Origin: an uncultured Tidjanibacter sp.
GTDB lineage: Bacteria; Bacteroidota; Bacteroidia; Bacteroidales; Rikenellaceae
Direction: 5' to 3'
Length of the DNA: 47,160 bases
NCBI GenBank assembly: GCA_947852905.1
Contig: CANTVF010000010.1
Location: forward strand, 1-47,160
Part shown: in pieces, positions 36,456 through 45,296 of the stretch
Numbering within the stretch: position 1 is the first letter of the stretch
How the letters are laid out: each line of letters begins with the position of its first letter
Translations under genes and position numbers: made by a program
The notes under the pieces: model-generated
The model's input: only the letters and a program-made list of their open reading frames with translations
Told to the model about the DNA's origin: nothing
Databases searched by the model: none

Positions 36456-36630
36456 CTCCCGTAAAGCCGGTTATTCAAAAATCATAACTATTATCCCCCC
36501 CAACCACACCTTAGCCGACGACAGTGTCCACCGAATCAGCATCGCTCATGCTCATCACCTAACTGTAACCCGCCGCCCACACATACGCTACGACGCAATA
36601 TGCACAAAGCCCGGCGAATACACAACAAAA

Positions 36631-36660
36631 AACGGCGACCAACACAGATCGGTCGCCGTT
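36631..36660 (-). terminator. terminator of tRNA-Glu
   Basis: A perfect 10-bp stem (36631-36640 with 36651-36660) with a T-rich tail (GTTTTTTG) on the minus strand, 8 nt after the tRNA 3' end. Confidence 0.8.
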
Positions 36661-36668
36661 ATTCCCGG

Positions 36669-36740
36669 TACTCCATACCAGAATCGAACTGGTATTTGCA
36701 GAATGAGAATCTGCTGTCCTAACCGTTAGACGAATGGAGC
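36669..36740 (-). tRNA. tRNA-Glu (anticodon CTC)
   Basis: The minus strand folds as a tRNA: acceptor GCTCCAT with ATGGAGT, D-arm with A-C-G-G-T-T-A-G-G-A, anticodon stem GCAGA/TCTGC with loop TTCTCAT (anticodon CTC), and T-arm ACCAG-TTCGATT-CTGGT. The terminal CCA is not encoded. G1 pairs with U72 as a wobble. Confidence 0.95.
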
Positions 36741-36780
36741 GGTTATTTGCCTCAGCCGCCATTATGGCTTTCGAGTGGTG

Positions 36781-36811
36781 CAAATGTACGACAAATATCG
36801 TAAACTGCAAA
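36781..36811 (-). promoter_or_regulatory. promoter of tRNA-Glu
   Basis: Read on the minus strand, TTTG (36811-36808), exactly 19 nt, then TACATTTG (36788-36781). This is a complete sigma-ABfr consensus, placed about 40 nt before the tRNA 5' end. Confidence 0.8.
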
Positions 36812-36935
36812 ATATCATGACACGAAATTATTCTAAGAAAAAACGATTTGCCACAAGCGCTCGTATTACCACCTCCCAATATACCCCACATATACCAAAC
36901 GTTACCGCGGTACGCATTGTATACCAGCGCTCTAA

Positions 36936-37225
36936 CGTCCTAACACCGCAAACCGATAACATGCACGAAAACCGACTCGCCGCCATAAACCGGCACCGAC
37001 AAATACACATGTGGAGACAAAAACAAATTGTTCCTACATCCGACAAAAGTCAGACACGTTATAAAAAGAATGCAGCCTGACATCCTAACACAATTAACCG
37101 CAAACCGACAACATGCATGAAAACCGACTCGCCGCCATAAACCGGCACCGACAAATACCATACGTGCAAACGAAAACAGATTGTTCCTGACACCCGCCAA
37201 AAGTCTGTCACGCTATAAAACGAAT
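36936..37225 (-). repeat. imperfect tandem duplication of about 150 bp
   Basis: Two units with a 152-nt offset: CGCAAACCG at 36947 and again at 37099, each followed by the ACATGCA-GAAAACCGACTCGCC region and CATAAACCGGCACCGACAAATA, then an A-rich part, TTGTTCCT and GTC-CAC-CG-TATAAAA. No reading frame is shared. It lies between the rpmA terminator and the tRNA promoter. Nothing else is seen in 36741-37283. Confidence 0.8.
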
Positions 37226-37259
37226 CCGTCCGCAGACCGATAAAAGTCTGCGGACGGAT
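37224..37259 (-). terminator. terminator of rplU-rpmA
   Basis: A 14-bp perfect stem (37224-37237 with 37246-37259), 8-nt loop, 25 nt beyond the rpmA stop. The minus strand continues TTCGTTTTA. Confidence 0.8.
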
Positions 37260-37283
37260 CGTTAAACAATGTCTCTCGTTGCC

Positions 37284-37544
37284 CTATTCGGTAACGGGGG
37301 TTACGCTTACGTAAGATCTGCCGTTGGTTTTCTTTGCAAAAGAAACGGTTCCGTCAACCAATGCGAAAAGCGTATGGTCTTTACCCATACCCACATTCTC
37401 GCCCGGATTGTGTACGGTACCCCTCTGGCGTACTATGATATTGCCCGCTTTGGCGAACTCGCCGCCAAACAATTTAACGCCGAGTCGCTTGCTTTCGGAC
37501 TCACGGCCGTTCTTAGAGCTACCTACTCCTTTCTTGTGTGCCAT
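37284..37544 (-). CDS. rpmA: 50S ribosomal protein L27
   Basis: An 86-residue L27 with the canonical opening [14 protein letters not shown]-(E/D)-S and [18 protein letters not shown]27's N terminus reaches the peptidyl-transferase centre. It follows rplU by 20 nt in the conserved rplU-rpmA order. The N-terminal sequence is not preceded by the cleaved extension found in Firmicutes. Confidence 0.97.
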   Translation of the reverse strand: MAHKKGVGSSKNGRESESKRLGVKLFGGEFAKAGNIIVRQRGTVHNPGENVGMGKDHTLFALVDGTVSFAKKTNGRSYVSVTPVTE

Positions 37545-37564
37545 CTCCTGAAAATGTTTAAACG

Positions 37565-37879
37565 TTAAGCGACTGTAATGTCTTCGATAAGTATCTGGGT
37601 AAGGAACTGACGGTGACCGTTTTTAACCTTATACCCTTTTCTGCGTTTTTTCTTGAATACGATAACCTTGTCATCTTTCAGGTGACGAAGTATTTTTGCA
37701 TTCACCGAGGCGCCTTCTACTACAGGTGCGCCCACCTTGACCTGACCGTCGTTGTCTGCGAGCAGGACCTTGTCGAAACTCAAGGAAGCACCTTCGTCTC
37801 CCTGAAGACGGTTAACATAGAGTTTCCGACCTTTTTCAGCCTTGAACTGTTTGCCTGCGATTTCTACTATTACGTACAT
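37565..37879 (-). CDS. rplU: 50S ribosomal protein L21
   Basis: A 104-residue L21 of normal length when started at the ATG at 37879 ([12 protein letters not shown]). The frame is open further upstream to 37906, but the first nine codons overlap the leader. Typical parts are V-N-R-L, D-K-V-L-L, and F-K-K-K-R-R-K-G-Y near residue 76, with Q-F-L-T-Q-I at the end. A minus-strand TATCTTTG at 37922-37915 gives a 30-40 nt leader; the TTTG upstream is 16 nt away, shorter than ideal. L21 opens a two-gene unit with rpmA. Confidence 0.96.
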   Translation of the reverse strand: MYVIVEIAGKQFKAEKGRKLYVNRLQGDEGASLSFDKVLLADNDGQVKVGAPVVEGASVNAKILRHLKDDKVIVFKKKRRKGYKVKNGHRQFLTQILIEDITVA

Positions 37880-37914
37880 ATATTCTTTTGAAGAATTTTT
37901 GCTCAATCAGCGTG

Positions 37915-37922
37915 CAAAGATA
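37915..37922 (-). promoter_or_regulatory. -7 element for rplU-rpmA
   Basis: TATCTTTG on the minus strand; TTTG at 37942-37939 lies 16 nt upstream rather than the ideal 19. Confidence 0.55.
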
Positions 37923-38069
37923 ATTACTTTTAATTCACCAAACAATAGCCGCCATATTTATTTATCGTAGCGTTTCGCCTCACCGCAGAAAAACACACGT
38001 AATTCGCACTCCGGCGAAACGCTACACTCATTTGTTCCCAGAGCCAATATGCACTTATGATTTTTTCCC

Positions 38070-38077
38070 TAAATTTG
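38070..38077 (+). promoter_or_regulatory. probable -7 element for the GH31-like gene
   Basis: TAAATTTG matches TAnnTTTG, 47 nt before the ATG at 38124. No good -33 element. Confidence 0.45.
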
Positions 38078-38123
38078 CATAGTCCGCAACAGATGCCGGA
38101 CACCACGACAAGTCAGATTTCAG

Positions 38124-39599
38124 ATGCGTAAAATATTATATATTACCGCAATCGCGTTAGCCGCCACAATGTCGGCCGTAGCACAAACTTCAGACACGCT
38201 CCGCGTGGCAACCCTCCGCGACGAAAGATGGTGGGGACTTTTCAACGACACGCAGACAACCCAACCTTTCAATACGCCATTCACCGCCGATCTGTCCGGC
38301 CGAAGCTCGGCAATGCCGCTGCTCGTCTCCTCTCAGGGACGGTATATTTGGGCGCCGGACGCAACGACCATAGAGTTCGACGGCAAGACTTTCTCCGTAG
38401 CAGGTTCCGATGCGACAGCCGTTACGGGTAAAAAGGGACGTACCGTCCGCGAAGCCTACCTTTATTGTATCCACCGATACGTATGGCCGGAATCGCAGCA
38501 CGAAATCATTCTCCCGAAAACGCCTATTTACATTCTTCCGGCAGGCACCGACTTAAAAAGCGAGAATGTCGCAGGCACCGTACTGATTCCCGAGGGCTGG
38601 CAGAGCTACTGCGACGACCATATTTTCGACCTGAACGTCTTTCCCGACCCGCAACGGGACTTCGACGTGACGACGGATGCGGGTTATAAAACGATACTAA
38701 CCGTCACACCGTATATTCCGGCCTGCGGTCGCCCATACACCGATGCACTCAAACGCGGCGATCTGCTGACAGGCGACGACGGCCGGCCTGTGATATTCAG
38801 TTCCGAAGCCGGTTATTTCGCCTGCCTCGACGTAACAGTGCCGCACGTGAGGGAACGCATCCATGCAATGCTCGCAGAATTGCACACCGCTTACGGAATC
38901 GAAACATTCCTCTTCGATTGTAGCCGAATACTGCCCGAACTGTCCGCTGACAAACGGGAAGACTTCGCTTTCTGGTGGAAAAGCGTATGCGAGGCATATC
39001 CCGGCTCCGTGACAGGAATCTCCGACGGAACAGTCGAACGCTGGCATCCGACGGCTTTCATGCCCGCAACAAACGCCACATGGCAATCTTTGGCCGACAC
39101 TCTCACGGCGATTATAGCGGCAGGTTTTTCCGGTTACACATACCCATGCATGCCGTCATGCACGACAGCCGGAGACGACGAACTCTTGCAGTTGCGCATA
39201 TTGCAACTCGCCGCAATGATGCCTCTGCCCGTCATATACCCCGCAGAAGACATTTTCAGTTCGGAAAAGCTGAACGAGGCTCTGGCAAACACCTATGCAC
39301 AGCGGCTCGCAATGCTGTCGTACACCGAAGAACTGCTCCGCGAATCCACCTCCACGGGCGAACCTACGGTAAGACACATGGATTACCAATTTCCGGGCGA
39401 AGGATTCGCCGATTGCGACGACCAATATATGCTCGGAGCCGAATACCTCATAGCCCCAGTAACCGATCCTTCCGGCAAACGCACCGTCAGACTGCCGAAA
39501 GGAAGGTGGCAGGATTGCGACGGCACAAAATATAAAGGTCCTCGCGTCGTTAATATAGACGTCAGCGACGGGAAAATACCAGTATTCAAGGCATTGTAA
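38124..39599 (+). CDS. secreted GH31-like protein with degenerate active site
   Basis: A 491-residue protein with a type I signal peptide (cleavage after M-S-A-V-A, leaving Q as the first mature residue). It has an abbreviated N-terminal beta domain, a barrel region with G-W-Q-S-Y-C-D-D-H-I-F-D and F-P-D-P, and the GH31 C-terminal part (M-D-Y-Q-F-P-G-E-G-F, D-D-Q-Y-M-L-G-A-E-Y-L-I-A-P-V, L-P-K-G-R-W-Q-D). The nucleophile position may be D265 in E-T-F-L-F-D-C-S-R. Where active GH31 enzymes have S/H-D-I-G-G-F with the acid-base Asp, this protein reads G337-Y-T-Y-P-C-M-P-S-C, with no Asp. It is shorter than typical GH31 enzymes and may bind rather than cleave glycans, or use another residue. Confidence 0.72.
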   Translation: MRKILYITAIALAATMSAVAQTSDTLRVATLRDERWWGLFNDTQTTQPFNTPFTADLSGRSSAMPLLVSSQGRYIWAPDATTIEFDGKTFSVAGSDATAVTGKKGRTVREAYLYCIHRYVWPESQHEIILPKTPIYILPAGTDLKSENVAGTVLIPEGWQSYCDDHIFDLNVFPDPQRDFDVTTDAGYKTILTVTPYIPACGRPYTDALKRGDLLTGDDGRPVIFSSEAGYFACLDVTVPHVRERIHAMLAELHTAYGIETFLFDCSRILPELSADKREDFAFWWKSVCEAYPGSVTGISDGTVERWHPTAFMPATNATWQSLADTLTAIIAAGFSGYTYPCMPSCTTAGDDELLQLRILQLAAMMPLPVIYPAEDIFSSEKLNEALANTYAQRLAMLSYTEELLRESTSTGEPTVRHMDYQFPGEGFADCDDQYMLGAEYLIAPVTDPSGKRTVRLPKGRWQDCDGTKYKGPRVVNIDVSDGKIPVFKAL

Positions 39600-39696
39600 C
39601 CTACCGGGCGACTACGCAAAGGAATTTTATTCCTCCCCGCGGCCTCAAACGGTATGAAATATGTACCCACACGAATCAAAAACACAATAACCGCAA

Positions 39697-40536
39697 ATGA
39701 TCACCAGCGAACAAAAGGAATATCTCCTGCCCAAAGCATGCAATGCAGCCATACGGGCGGGAGCTGCGATACTCGACATTTACGAAAGCGGCGCCGAAGT
39801 GGACGTCGACATCAAAAGCGACCACTCCCCGATAACCCAAGCCGATCGCGACGCGCATAAAGTCATCAGGGAATATCTCGGTCAGACGCGCATACCGCTG
39901 CTGAGCGAAGAAGGCCGCGAAATGCTGTACGCCGAACGGAAGGACTGGGATCTGTTCTGGATGGTCGATCCGCTGGACGGAACCGTGGAATTTCTCAAGG
40001 GCAACGGAGAATTTACCGTCAACATAGCCCTCATGACCGACAATGTTCCCGCATTCGGCGTCATATACGTTCCCTACAGGCGCAGACTCTACTTTTCGGA
40101 TTGCGACCGCGGTGCGTTCCGCTCGTGCGAGATAGCCGCCGACCATAACGCCGAATACGGCTATTACGACCTTTTCGCCGAAGCACAGCAACTGCCCGTT
40201 ACCGCCAAAGCCAACGATCCCATAAAAATAGCTGTAAGCCGCTCGCACCGTAACGACGAAACGATAAGACACATCGAGAAAATCATACATGCCCACCCCG
40301 GTGCTGAAATCATCGAACAGGGTAGTTCGTACAAACTGTGCCTCATAGCCGAAGGTACCATAGACTACTATCCGCGAACGACGGATACATACGAATGGGA
40401 TACGGCAGCCGGCGAGGCCATAATCGCCAAGGCCGGAGGTTCCATAGAGGCCATAGACGGAAGCGGCAGACTGCGTTACAACAAGCAGCAGTTGCATAAT
40501 CCGCATTTCGCCTGCCGCAGCAAATGGTTCGCCTGA
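39697..40536 (+). CDS. cysQ: 3'(2'),5'-bisphosphate nucleotidase (inositol monophosphatase fold)
   Basis: A 279-residue enzyme of the IMPase superfamily, CysQ group, which removes phosphate from 3'-phosphoadenosine 5'-phosphate (PAP), a by-product of sulfate assimilation and sulfotransfer. Metal-binding residues are visible: T-Q-A-D-R-D-A, S-E-E-G, W-M-V-D-P-L-D-G-T-V-E-F and the C-terminal W-D-T-A-A-G-E-A. The usual neighbours (sulfate adenylyltransferase) are not here. It begins 97 nt after the GH31-like stop and may share its transcript; a perfect bidirectional terminator follows. Confidence 0.9.
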   Translation: MITSEQKEYLLPKACNAAIRAGAAILDIYESGAEVDVDIKSDHSPITQADRDAHKVIREYLGQTRIPLLSEEGREMLYAERKDWDLFWMVDPLDGTVEFLKGNGEFTVNIALMTDNVPAFGVIYVPYRRRLYFSDCDRGAFRSCEIAADHNAEYGYYDLFAEAQQLPVTAKANDPIKIAVSRSHRNDETIRHIEKIIHAHPGAEIIEQGSSYKLCLIAEGTIDYYPRTTDTYEWDTAAGEAIIAKAGGSIEAIDGSGRLRYNKQQLHNPHFACRSKWFA

Positions 40537-40660
40537 CAGACAGAGCGGCATTCACATGGGACATATAGAACTGCTCCCGTCATCTAAAAGACACCAACGC
40601 GCACTGAATAATCATATCTTGTGTCTCCACACGCAAGGAATACGGCCACGAAATACACAA

Positions 40661-40709
40661 TAAACGCTACGGGCTGTCGGACGATTTGTCCGACAGCCCG
40701 TAGCGTTTT
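40661..40709. terminator. bidirectional terminator, 22-bp perfect stem
   Basis: Arms 40661-40682 and 40688-40709 are perfectly complementary around a 5-nt loop; both ends are TAAA/TTTA. It separates convergent cysQ and the small Cys-rich membrane protein gene. Confidence 0.85.
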
Positions 40710-40802
40710 ACGTTCACCGGAACATGACCGGAGCGATTTTTCGTACAAAACAACACACACCGCATGTCATACCCGGCGAAAAATCCGCAACTCCGGAGTA
40801 AA

Positions 40803-41057
40803 CTATTTCGTCATTATCGAGTCGCACGACCCGCAATTTCCCGCGCTGCAACCCAGACAATCCTCTTCGGATTTCTTTCCGTCGAGTTCGAGCGTCTCCT
40901 GAACGGCACACTTTATGCCCCGCTCCTTCATGTGTTCGTTGTCGCTTATTTCCGACTTGATGTTATGACCCTTGAATATGAGTGTCAGAGACATTCCGAC
41001 AACGAAGAATGCTACCAACACTACGGCTATCAATATGACAAGCAATGTAGACGACAT
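40803..41057 (-). CDS. small membrane protein with cysteine-rich cytoplasmic tail
   Basis: An 84-residue protein that I do not recognise as a named family. I place its start at the ATG at 41057 (M-S-S-T-L-L-V-I-L-I); the open frame extends further but those residues are Cys/Gly-rich low-quality coding. Residues 4-28 are one membrane helix, followed by a charged linker and the tail D-C67-L-G-C70-S-A-G-N-C75-G-S-C78, plus C50. The CxxCx4CxxC tail could hold zinc or an iron-sulfur cluster. The layout recalls the NqrM (DUF539) maturation factor, one helix plus four Cys, but the motif differs and no nqr genes are near. Confidence 0.65.
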   Translation of the reverse strand: MSSTLLVILIAVVLVAFFVVGMSLTLIFKGHNIKSEISDNEHMKERGIKCAVQETLELDGKKSEEDCLGCSAGNCGSCDSIMTK

Positions 41058-41347
41058 ATCTGTAAAATATTTTCCATTAGACCGGACGGTATACAAGCCC
41101 CCTCCCCCATTGCGAAAATTTGCATCCCCGCGGGCAGCGGACCCATTACTGCCGGTAACCATATACAGGCAAATTCCATGCAAATGTAACGACTGCCGGC
41201 GAAACGGACAAGAACAGCCGCATCCGTCTGCGGATACCGCCCGGATAATTCGTTCTCTAAACACGAACATGGTTGAAACAGATGAATTTTAACGCTTTCT
41301 TAGTGAAATATTCACCCACGGCGACGGCAATCTCACGGTAAAGTTAT

Positions 41348-41355
41348 TAAATTTG
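41348..41355 (+). promoter_or_regulatory. probable -7 element for trkA
   Basis: TAAATTTG matches TAnnTTTG, 37 nt before the ATG at 41392. No TTTG at the ideal spacing. Confidence 0.45.
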
Positions 41356-41391
41356 TAGTGATTATCTTCCATTCAAAGAAATCGACAACAG

Positions 41392-42729
41392 ATGAAAATC
41401 ATAATCGCAGGCGCCGGTGAAGTAGGCACGCACCTGGCCAAGATGCTCAGCGGCGGAGGCCACGACATTACCGTTATCGACACCGACCCGAAACTTCTGG
41501 ACGACGTCGAGGGCATGGCCGACATTCTCACCATAGAGGGAGATTCGACGACCTTCTCCGCTCTCAAGAAAGCGTCGGTACGCAAGGCCGACCTGTTCAT
41601 CGCCGTCAACCACGAAGAGAACATCAACATAATATCCGCCATACTGGCCAAACAGCTCGGCGCACGCAAGTCCATAGCCCGCATAGACAACAACGAATAT
41701 CTGGAGCCCAACAACAAGGAGATGTTCATGAACATGGGCATCGACTACCTGTTCTATCCCGAAAAAGTCGCGGCACTCGAAGTCATCAACCTGTTGGGAC
41801 ACACATCCACCACCGAATACGTGGACTTCTCCGGCGGACGTCTCGCACTGGTGGTCTTTCCTCTCGACAGATCTTCGGAATTCACCGGCAAGACCGTCGC
41901 CGAAGTCAACGAAATGGCCGGCGACCTCTTCTCCCCCGTGGCCATAAGCAGGGACGACAAAACGATAATCCCCCACTCGCGCGACATGTTCTACGAAGGC
42001 GACACGGTATACATAATCGCCAACAACGAAGCCGCAAAGACGGTCATGAACTATTCTGGCAAAACGAACGTCTCGATACGCAACCTGATGATTCTGGGCG
42101 GAAGCCGTATCGGAGTACGTATAGCAACGGAACTACAGGACGAGCTGAACGTAAAGCTGATCGAATACAACTCCGACAAAGCGTACCGTCTGGCCGAAAT
42201 GCTCGACAAGACGCTCATCATCAACGAAGACGGCCGCGACATAGACGCCATGTTAGAGGAGGGGCTCACGAGCATGGACGCATTCGTCGCGGTAACCGGA
42301 CGTTCGGAAACCAACATTCTGACCGCCATGCTCGCCAAGCGCATGGGCGTCAAGAAGGTCATAGCCGAAGTAGAGAATCTCACGTACATAAACCTCGCCG
42401 AGAGTATCGGCATAGATACCATAATCAACAAGAAACAGATCACCGCGAGCCGTATATTCCGGTTTACCATGGACACCGACGTGCAGGCTATAAAATGCCT
42501 TACCGGCAGCGAGGCCGAAGTTCTGGAATTCGTCGTCAAACCGGACGCTCCGGTTTCCAAAGCGAAACTGGGGCAGGTCGGTTTCCCGGACAACGCCATA
42601 GTAGGCGGCATCGTGCGCGGAGACAAGGTATTCATTCCCGACGCCGAATTTCAAGTAAACCCTTACGACCGCGCCGTAGTCTTCGCACTTCCGGCAGCTA
42701 TTCCGCGCATAGGCAAGTTTTTCAACTGA
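41392..42729 (+). CDS. trkA: Trk-type potassium uptake regulatory subunit TrkA
   Basis: A 445-residue peripheral protein with two NAD-binding RCK_N/RCK_C pairs. The first Rossmann motif is G7-A-G-E-V-G-T-H-L near the start, with D30 binding the ribose, and the second is L-G-G-S-R-I-G-V-R-I near residue 235. Each is followed by a TrkA_C domain (F-P-L-D-R-S-S-E-F-T-G-K-T-V; V-S-K-A-K-L-G-Q-V). TrkA gates the membrane subunit TrkH in response to nucleotide binding. trkH is normally adjacent but is not in this window; a GH3 gene follows instead, 64 nt downstream. Confidence 0.93.
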   Translation: MKIIIAGAGEVGTHLAKMLSGGGHDITVIDTDPKLLDDVEGMADILTIEGDSTTFSALKKASVRKADLFIAVNHEENINIISAILAKQLGARKSIARIDNNEYLEPNNKEMFMNMGIDYLFYPEKVAALEVINLLGHTSTTEYVDFSGGRLALVVFPLDRSSEFTGKTVAEVNEMAGDLFSPVAISRDDKTIIPHSRDMFYEGDTVYIIANNEAAKTVMNYSGKTNVSIRNLMILGGSRIGVRIATELQDELNVKLIEYNSDKAYRLAEMLDKTLIINEDGRDIDAMLEEGLTSMDAFVAVTGRSETNILTAMLAKRMGVKKVIAEVENLTYINLAESIGIDTIINKKQITASRIFRFTMDTDVQAIKCLTGSEAEVLEFVVKPDAPVSKAKLGQVGFPDNAIVGGIVRGDKVFIPDAEFQVNPYDRAVVFALPAAIPRIGKFFN

Positions 42730-42793
42730 CAGGCTGCGACACGCATGTCCGAAAGCCGGATAACCCCTGCTACAACCACACATACTTCACCGC

Positions 42794-44317
42794 ATGGCTT
42801 ATATAAACAAAATCATAAATATGTACTTCTCCGGCAGGCTCCGGGAAATAGACCGTTTCCGACGACATCCGGCCGAAGTACAGCAAAAGCAGTTCGAATA
42901 TCTCCTCGAACACGGAGTGAAAACCGAATTCGGAATCGACACCGGAATGCGTGGCATCTCCACTCCGGAACAATACCGTAGCCGCATCCCCATATACGAT
43001 TACCCTACTATCAGCGAGTTCATAGACCGTATGCGTCGCGGCGAAAAGAACGTTCTCTGGCCCGAAGAGGCCAAGTGGTTCGCAAAGTCTTCAGGTACCA
43101 CAGGCTCCAAAAGCAAGTTCATACCCGTAACCATGGAAGGCCTGCGCAAATCCCATATGCGCGGTCCCAAAGACATCATGGCGATATACTGCCACCTCTA
43201 CCCAAAGTCATCCGTCGTGCTGGGCAAGATGCTTACACTCGGAGGCTCGAAAAAGATAGAGCGCGAAGGCGACAGCATGCTTTCCGGCGACCTGTCGGCC
43301 ATACTCATAGAAAACACGCCGGCCATTGCCGACATACTGCGTATACCGGACAAAAAGACGGCGCTGATACCGGACTTCGACGAAAAGGTGCGTATCATAG
43401 CCGAACGCTCCACCCGCGAAGACGTCCGCTCGTTCACGGGCGTGCCGTCGTGGAATCTCGTCATGCTCAACAAAATCCTCGAGTACACCGGCAAAAAGGA
43501 CATACTCGAAATATGGCCACGTATGGAGTTGTTCGTCCACGGAGGCATGGATTTCAGACCTTACGAAGCGCAGTACCGCAAGATAATACCCTCGCCCGAC
43601 ATGCGTTACATGGAGACATACAACGCATCGGAAGGCTTCTTCGCCATAGCCGAGGAGCCGGGCAGACAGGACATGCTGCTGATGCTCGACTACGGCACCT
43701 ACTACGAATTCATGCCTACCGACCGACTGGGCGACCCCTCGGCAGTCGTACCTCTCGAAGGCGTCCGCCCCGGCGTTAACTACGCCATGATAATATCCAC
43801 GTGCAACGGCCTGTGGCGTTACATGATAGGCGACACGGTACAGTTCGTATCCACCGACCCGTACACCATAAAAATTACCGGCCGCACGAAACACTACATC
43901 AACGCATTCGGCGAGGAGATCGTCATAGACAACGCCGAAGCCGCCATGCTCAAGGCATGCGAAGCCACCGGAGCCCACATAGCCGACTACACCGCCGCGC
44001 CGGTCTATATGGAGGGGCGCAGCAAAGGCGCACACGAATGGGTGATAGAATTCCGCACGCCTCCCGACGATCTGGGCAAATTCGCCGAAGCTCTCGACAA
44101 GGGTTTGCAGGAGGTCAACTCCGACTACGAAGCCAAACGCTTCAAGAGCACCACGCTGACAGGACCGCGAATCACTCCCGTTCCGCAGGGCTCGTTCGAG
44201 GGGTGGCTCCGTTCGCAGGGAAAGATAGGCGGACAGAACAAGGTGCCGCGCCTTTACAACGACCGTACATATGCCGACGAAATAATACATTTCGCCACGG
44301 GCATGGGACGTGACTGA
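42794..44317 (+). CDS. GH3 auxin-responsive promoter family protein (acyl acid-amido synthetase fold)
   Basis: A 507-residue ANL-superfamily enzyme of the plant GH3 family (PF03321), also common in Bacteroidetes. Seen: the ATP-binding A-K-S-S-G-T-T-G-S-K-S-K near residue 93, Y-N-A-S-E-G-F-F near 273, and Y-M-I-G-D-T-V-Q-F and I-T-G-R-T-K-H-Y-I-N-A-F-G-E-E in the C-terminal third. Plant members join amino acids to jasmonate or auxin; bacterial substrates are mostly unknown. The start at 42794 follows trkA by 64 nt. No signal peptide. Confidence 0.9.
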   Translation: MAYINKIINMYFSGRLREIDRFRRHPAEVQQKQFEYLLEHGVKTEFGIDTGMRGISTPEQYRSRIPIYDYPTISEFIDRMRRGEKNVLWPEEAKWFAKSSGTTGSKSKFIPVTMEGLRKSHMRGPKDIMAIYCHLYPKSSVVLGKMLTLGGSKKIEREGDSMLSGDLSAILIENTPAIADILRIPDKKTALIPDFDEKVRIIAERSTREDVRSFTGVPSWNLVMLNKILEYTGKKDILEIWPRMELFVHGGMDFRPYEAQYRKIIPSPDMRYMETYNASEGFFAIAEEPGRQDMLLMLDYGTYYEFMPTDRLGDPSAVVPLEGVRPGVNYAMIISTCNGLWRYMIGDTVQFVSTDPYTIKITGRTKHYINAFGEEIVIDNAEAAMLKACEATGAHIADYTAAPVYMEGRSKGAHEWVIEFRTPPDDLGKFAEALDKGLQEVNSDYEAKRFKSTTLTGPRITPVPQGSFEGWLRSQGKIGGQNKVPRLYNDRTYADEIIHFATGMGRD

Positions 44318-44610
44318 CAACGAAAAGACAGATAACGGCAAACTCTATCGGTTAAGAATACCGACAGGCGGAAGCGCCACAAACCTCCGTAGCCCGTTCA
44401 AGCCACGAACAGGCAAACGCGACGAGGACATCCGAAGCCACGCAGCGGAACGGCATAGCCGGACAAGACCGGTACCGGAACGAAAGGAACAGCCGTGATC
44501 CGCCGCTCGACAACCGGGACACGAAAATACGACGGTGCAATGTATACCGGACAAACGCTACACCGCGCCGCACACGGGACTACACGACAATGACAAACAA
44601 AACTACCGAT

Positions 44611-45228
44611 ATGTACATAGCGATTTCAGGCAACATAGGCAGCGGCAAGACGTCGCTCACGGATCTGCTGACCGAGCGTCTCGGAGCTACGGCGCTATAC
44701 GAGGAGACCGGCAACCCTTACATAGCCGACTTCTACGAGGACATGAAACGCTGGTCGTTCAATTTCCAGATATATTTTCTCGGCTGCCGCATGAAACAGG
44801 GCATGACAATCCGCAATACGCCCGGTTATATCATACAGGACCGCACGATATACGAAGACGCCCTCATATTCGCAGCCAACCTTCACGAAATGGGTCTCAT
44901 GTCGTCGCGCGATTTCGACACATACATGAAAATATTCGAGTTGTCCGGCAATCTCATTCCTACGCCCGATCTGCTCATATACCTGCGAGCAAGCGTACCC
45001 ACGCTCGTCAGTCAGATACTCAAGCGAGGCCGCTGTTACGAAATGGGCATAGACATCGACTATCTGGAACGCTTGAACAACAAATACAACGACTGGATAG
45101 ACAACCGCTACGCCGGACGTGTCCTCACGATAGACATAGACAACGAAGATTTCATCCTCAACCCCTCGATAGTGGATGAAATAGTGGACAAGATAAAAGG
45201 GCTTGAAATCTCCGCGGAGAAACGCTGA
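44611..45228 (+). CDS. deoxynucleoside kinase family protein
   Basis: A P-loop kinase of about 205 residues when started at the ATG at 44611 (M-Y-I-A-I-S-G-N); the frame opens at 44590 with a 7-residue extension. The Walker A loop is G-N-I-G-S-G-K-T-S, with the E-E-T-G-N-P-Y-I base-binding region and Q-D-R-T-I-Y-E-D, whose D-R-T/S motif is diagnostic of dNK/dCK/dGK enzymes, which phosphorylate deoxynucleosides in nucleotide salvage. The lid is R-G-R-C-Y-E-M-G. The exact nucleoside cannot be read from sequence. It sits about 293 nt after the GH3 gene. Confidence 0.88.
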   Translation: MYIAISGNIGSGKTSLTDLLTERLGATALYEETGNPYIADFYEDMKRWSFNFQIYFLGCRMKQGMTIRNTPGYIIQDRTIYEDALIFAANLHEMGLMSSRDFDTYMKIFELSGNLIPTPDLLIYLRASVPTLVSQILKRGRCYEMGIDIDYLERLNNKYNDWIDNRYAGRVLTIDIDNEDFILNPSIVDEIVDKIKGLEISAEKR

Positions 45229-45296
45229 ACAACGGACAAGCGTCCGCCCGTACTCCAAATGGATTGCATAACCGACAACGAATAAAACTTACAGGT

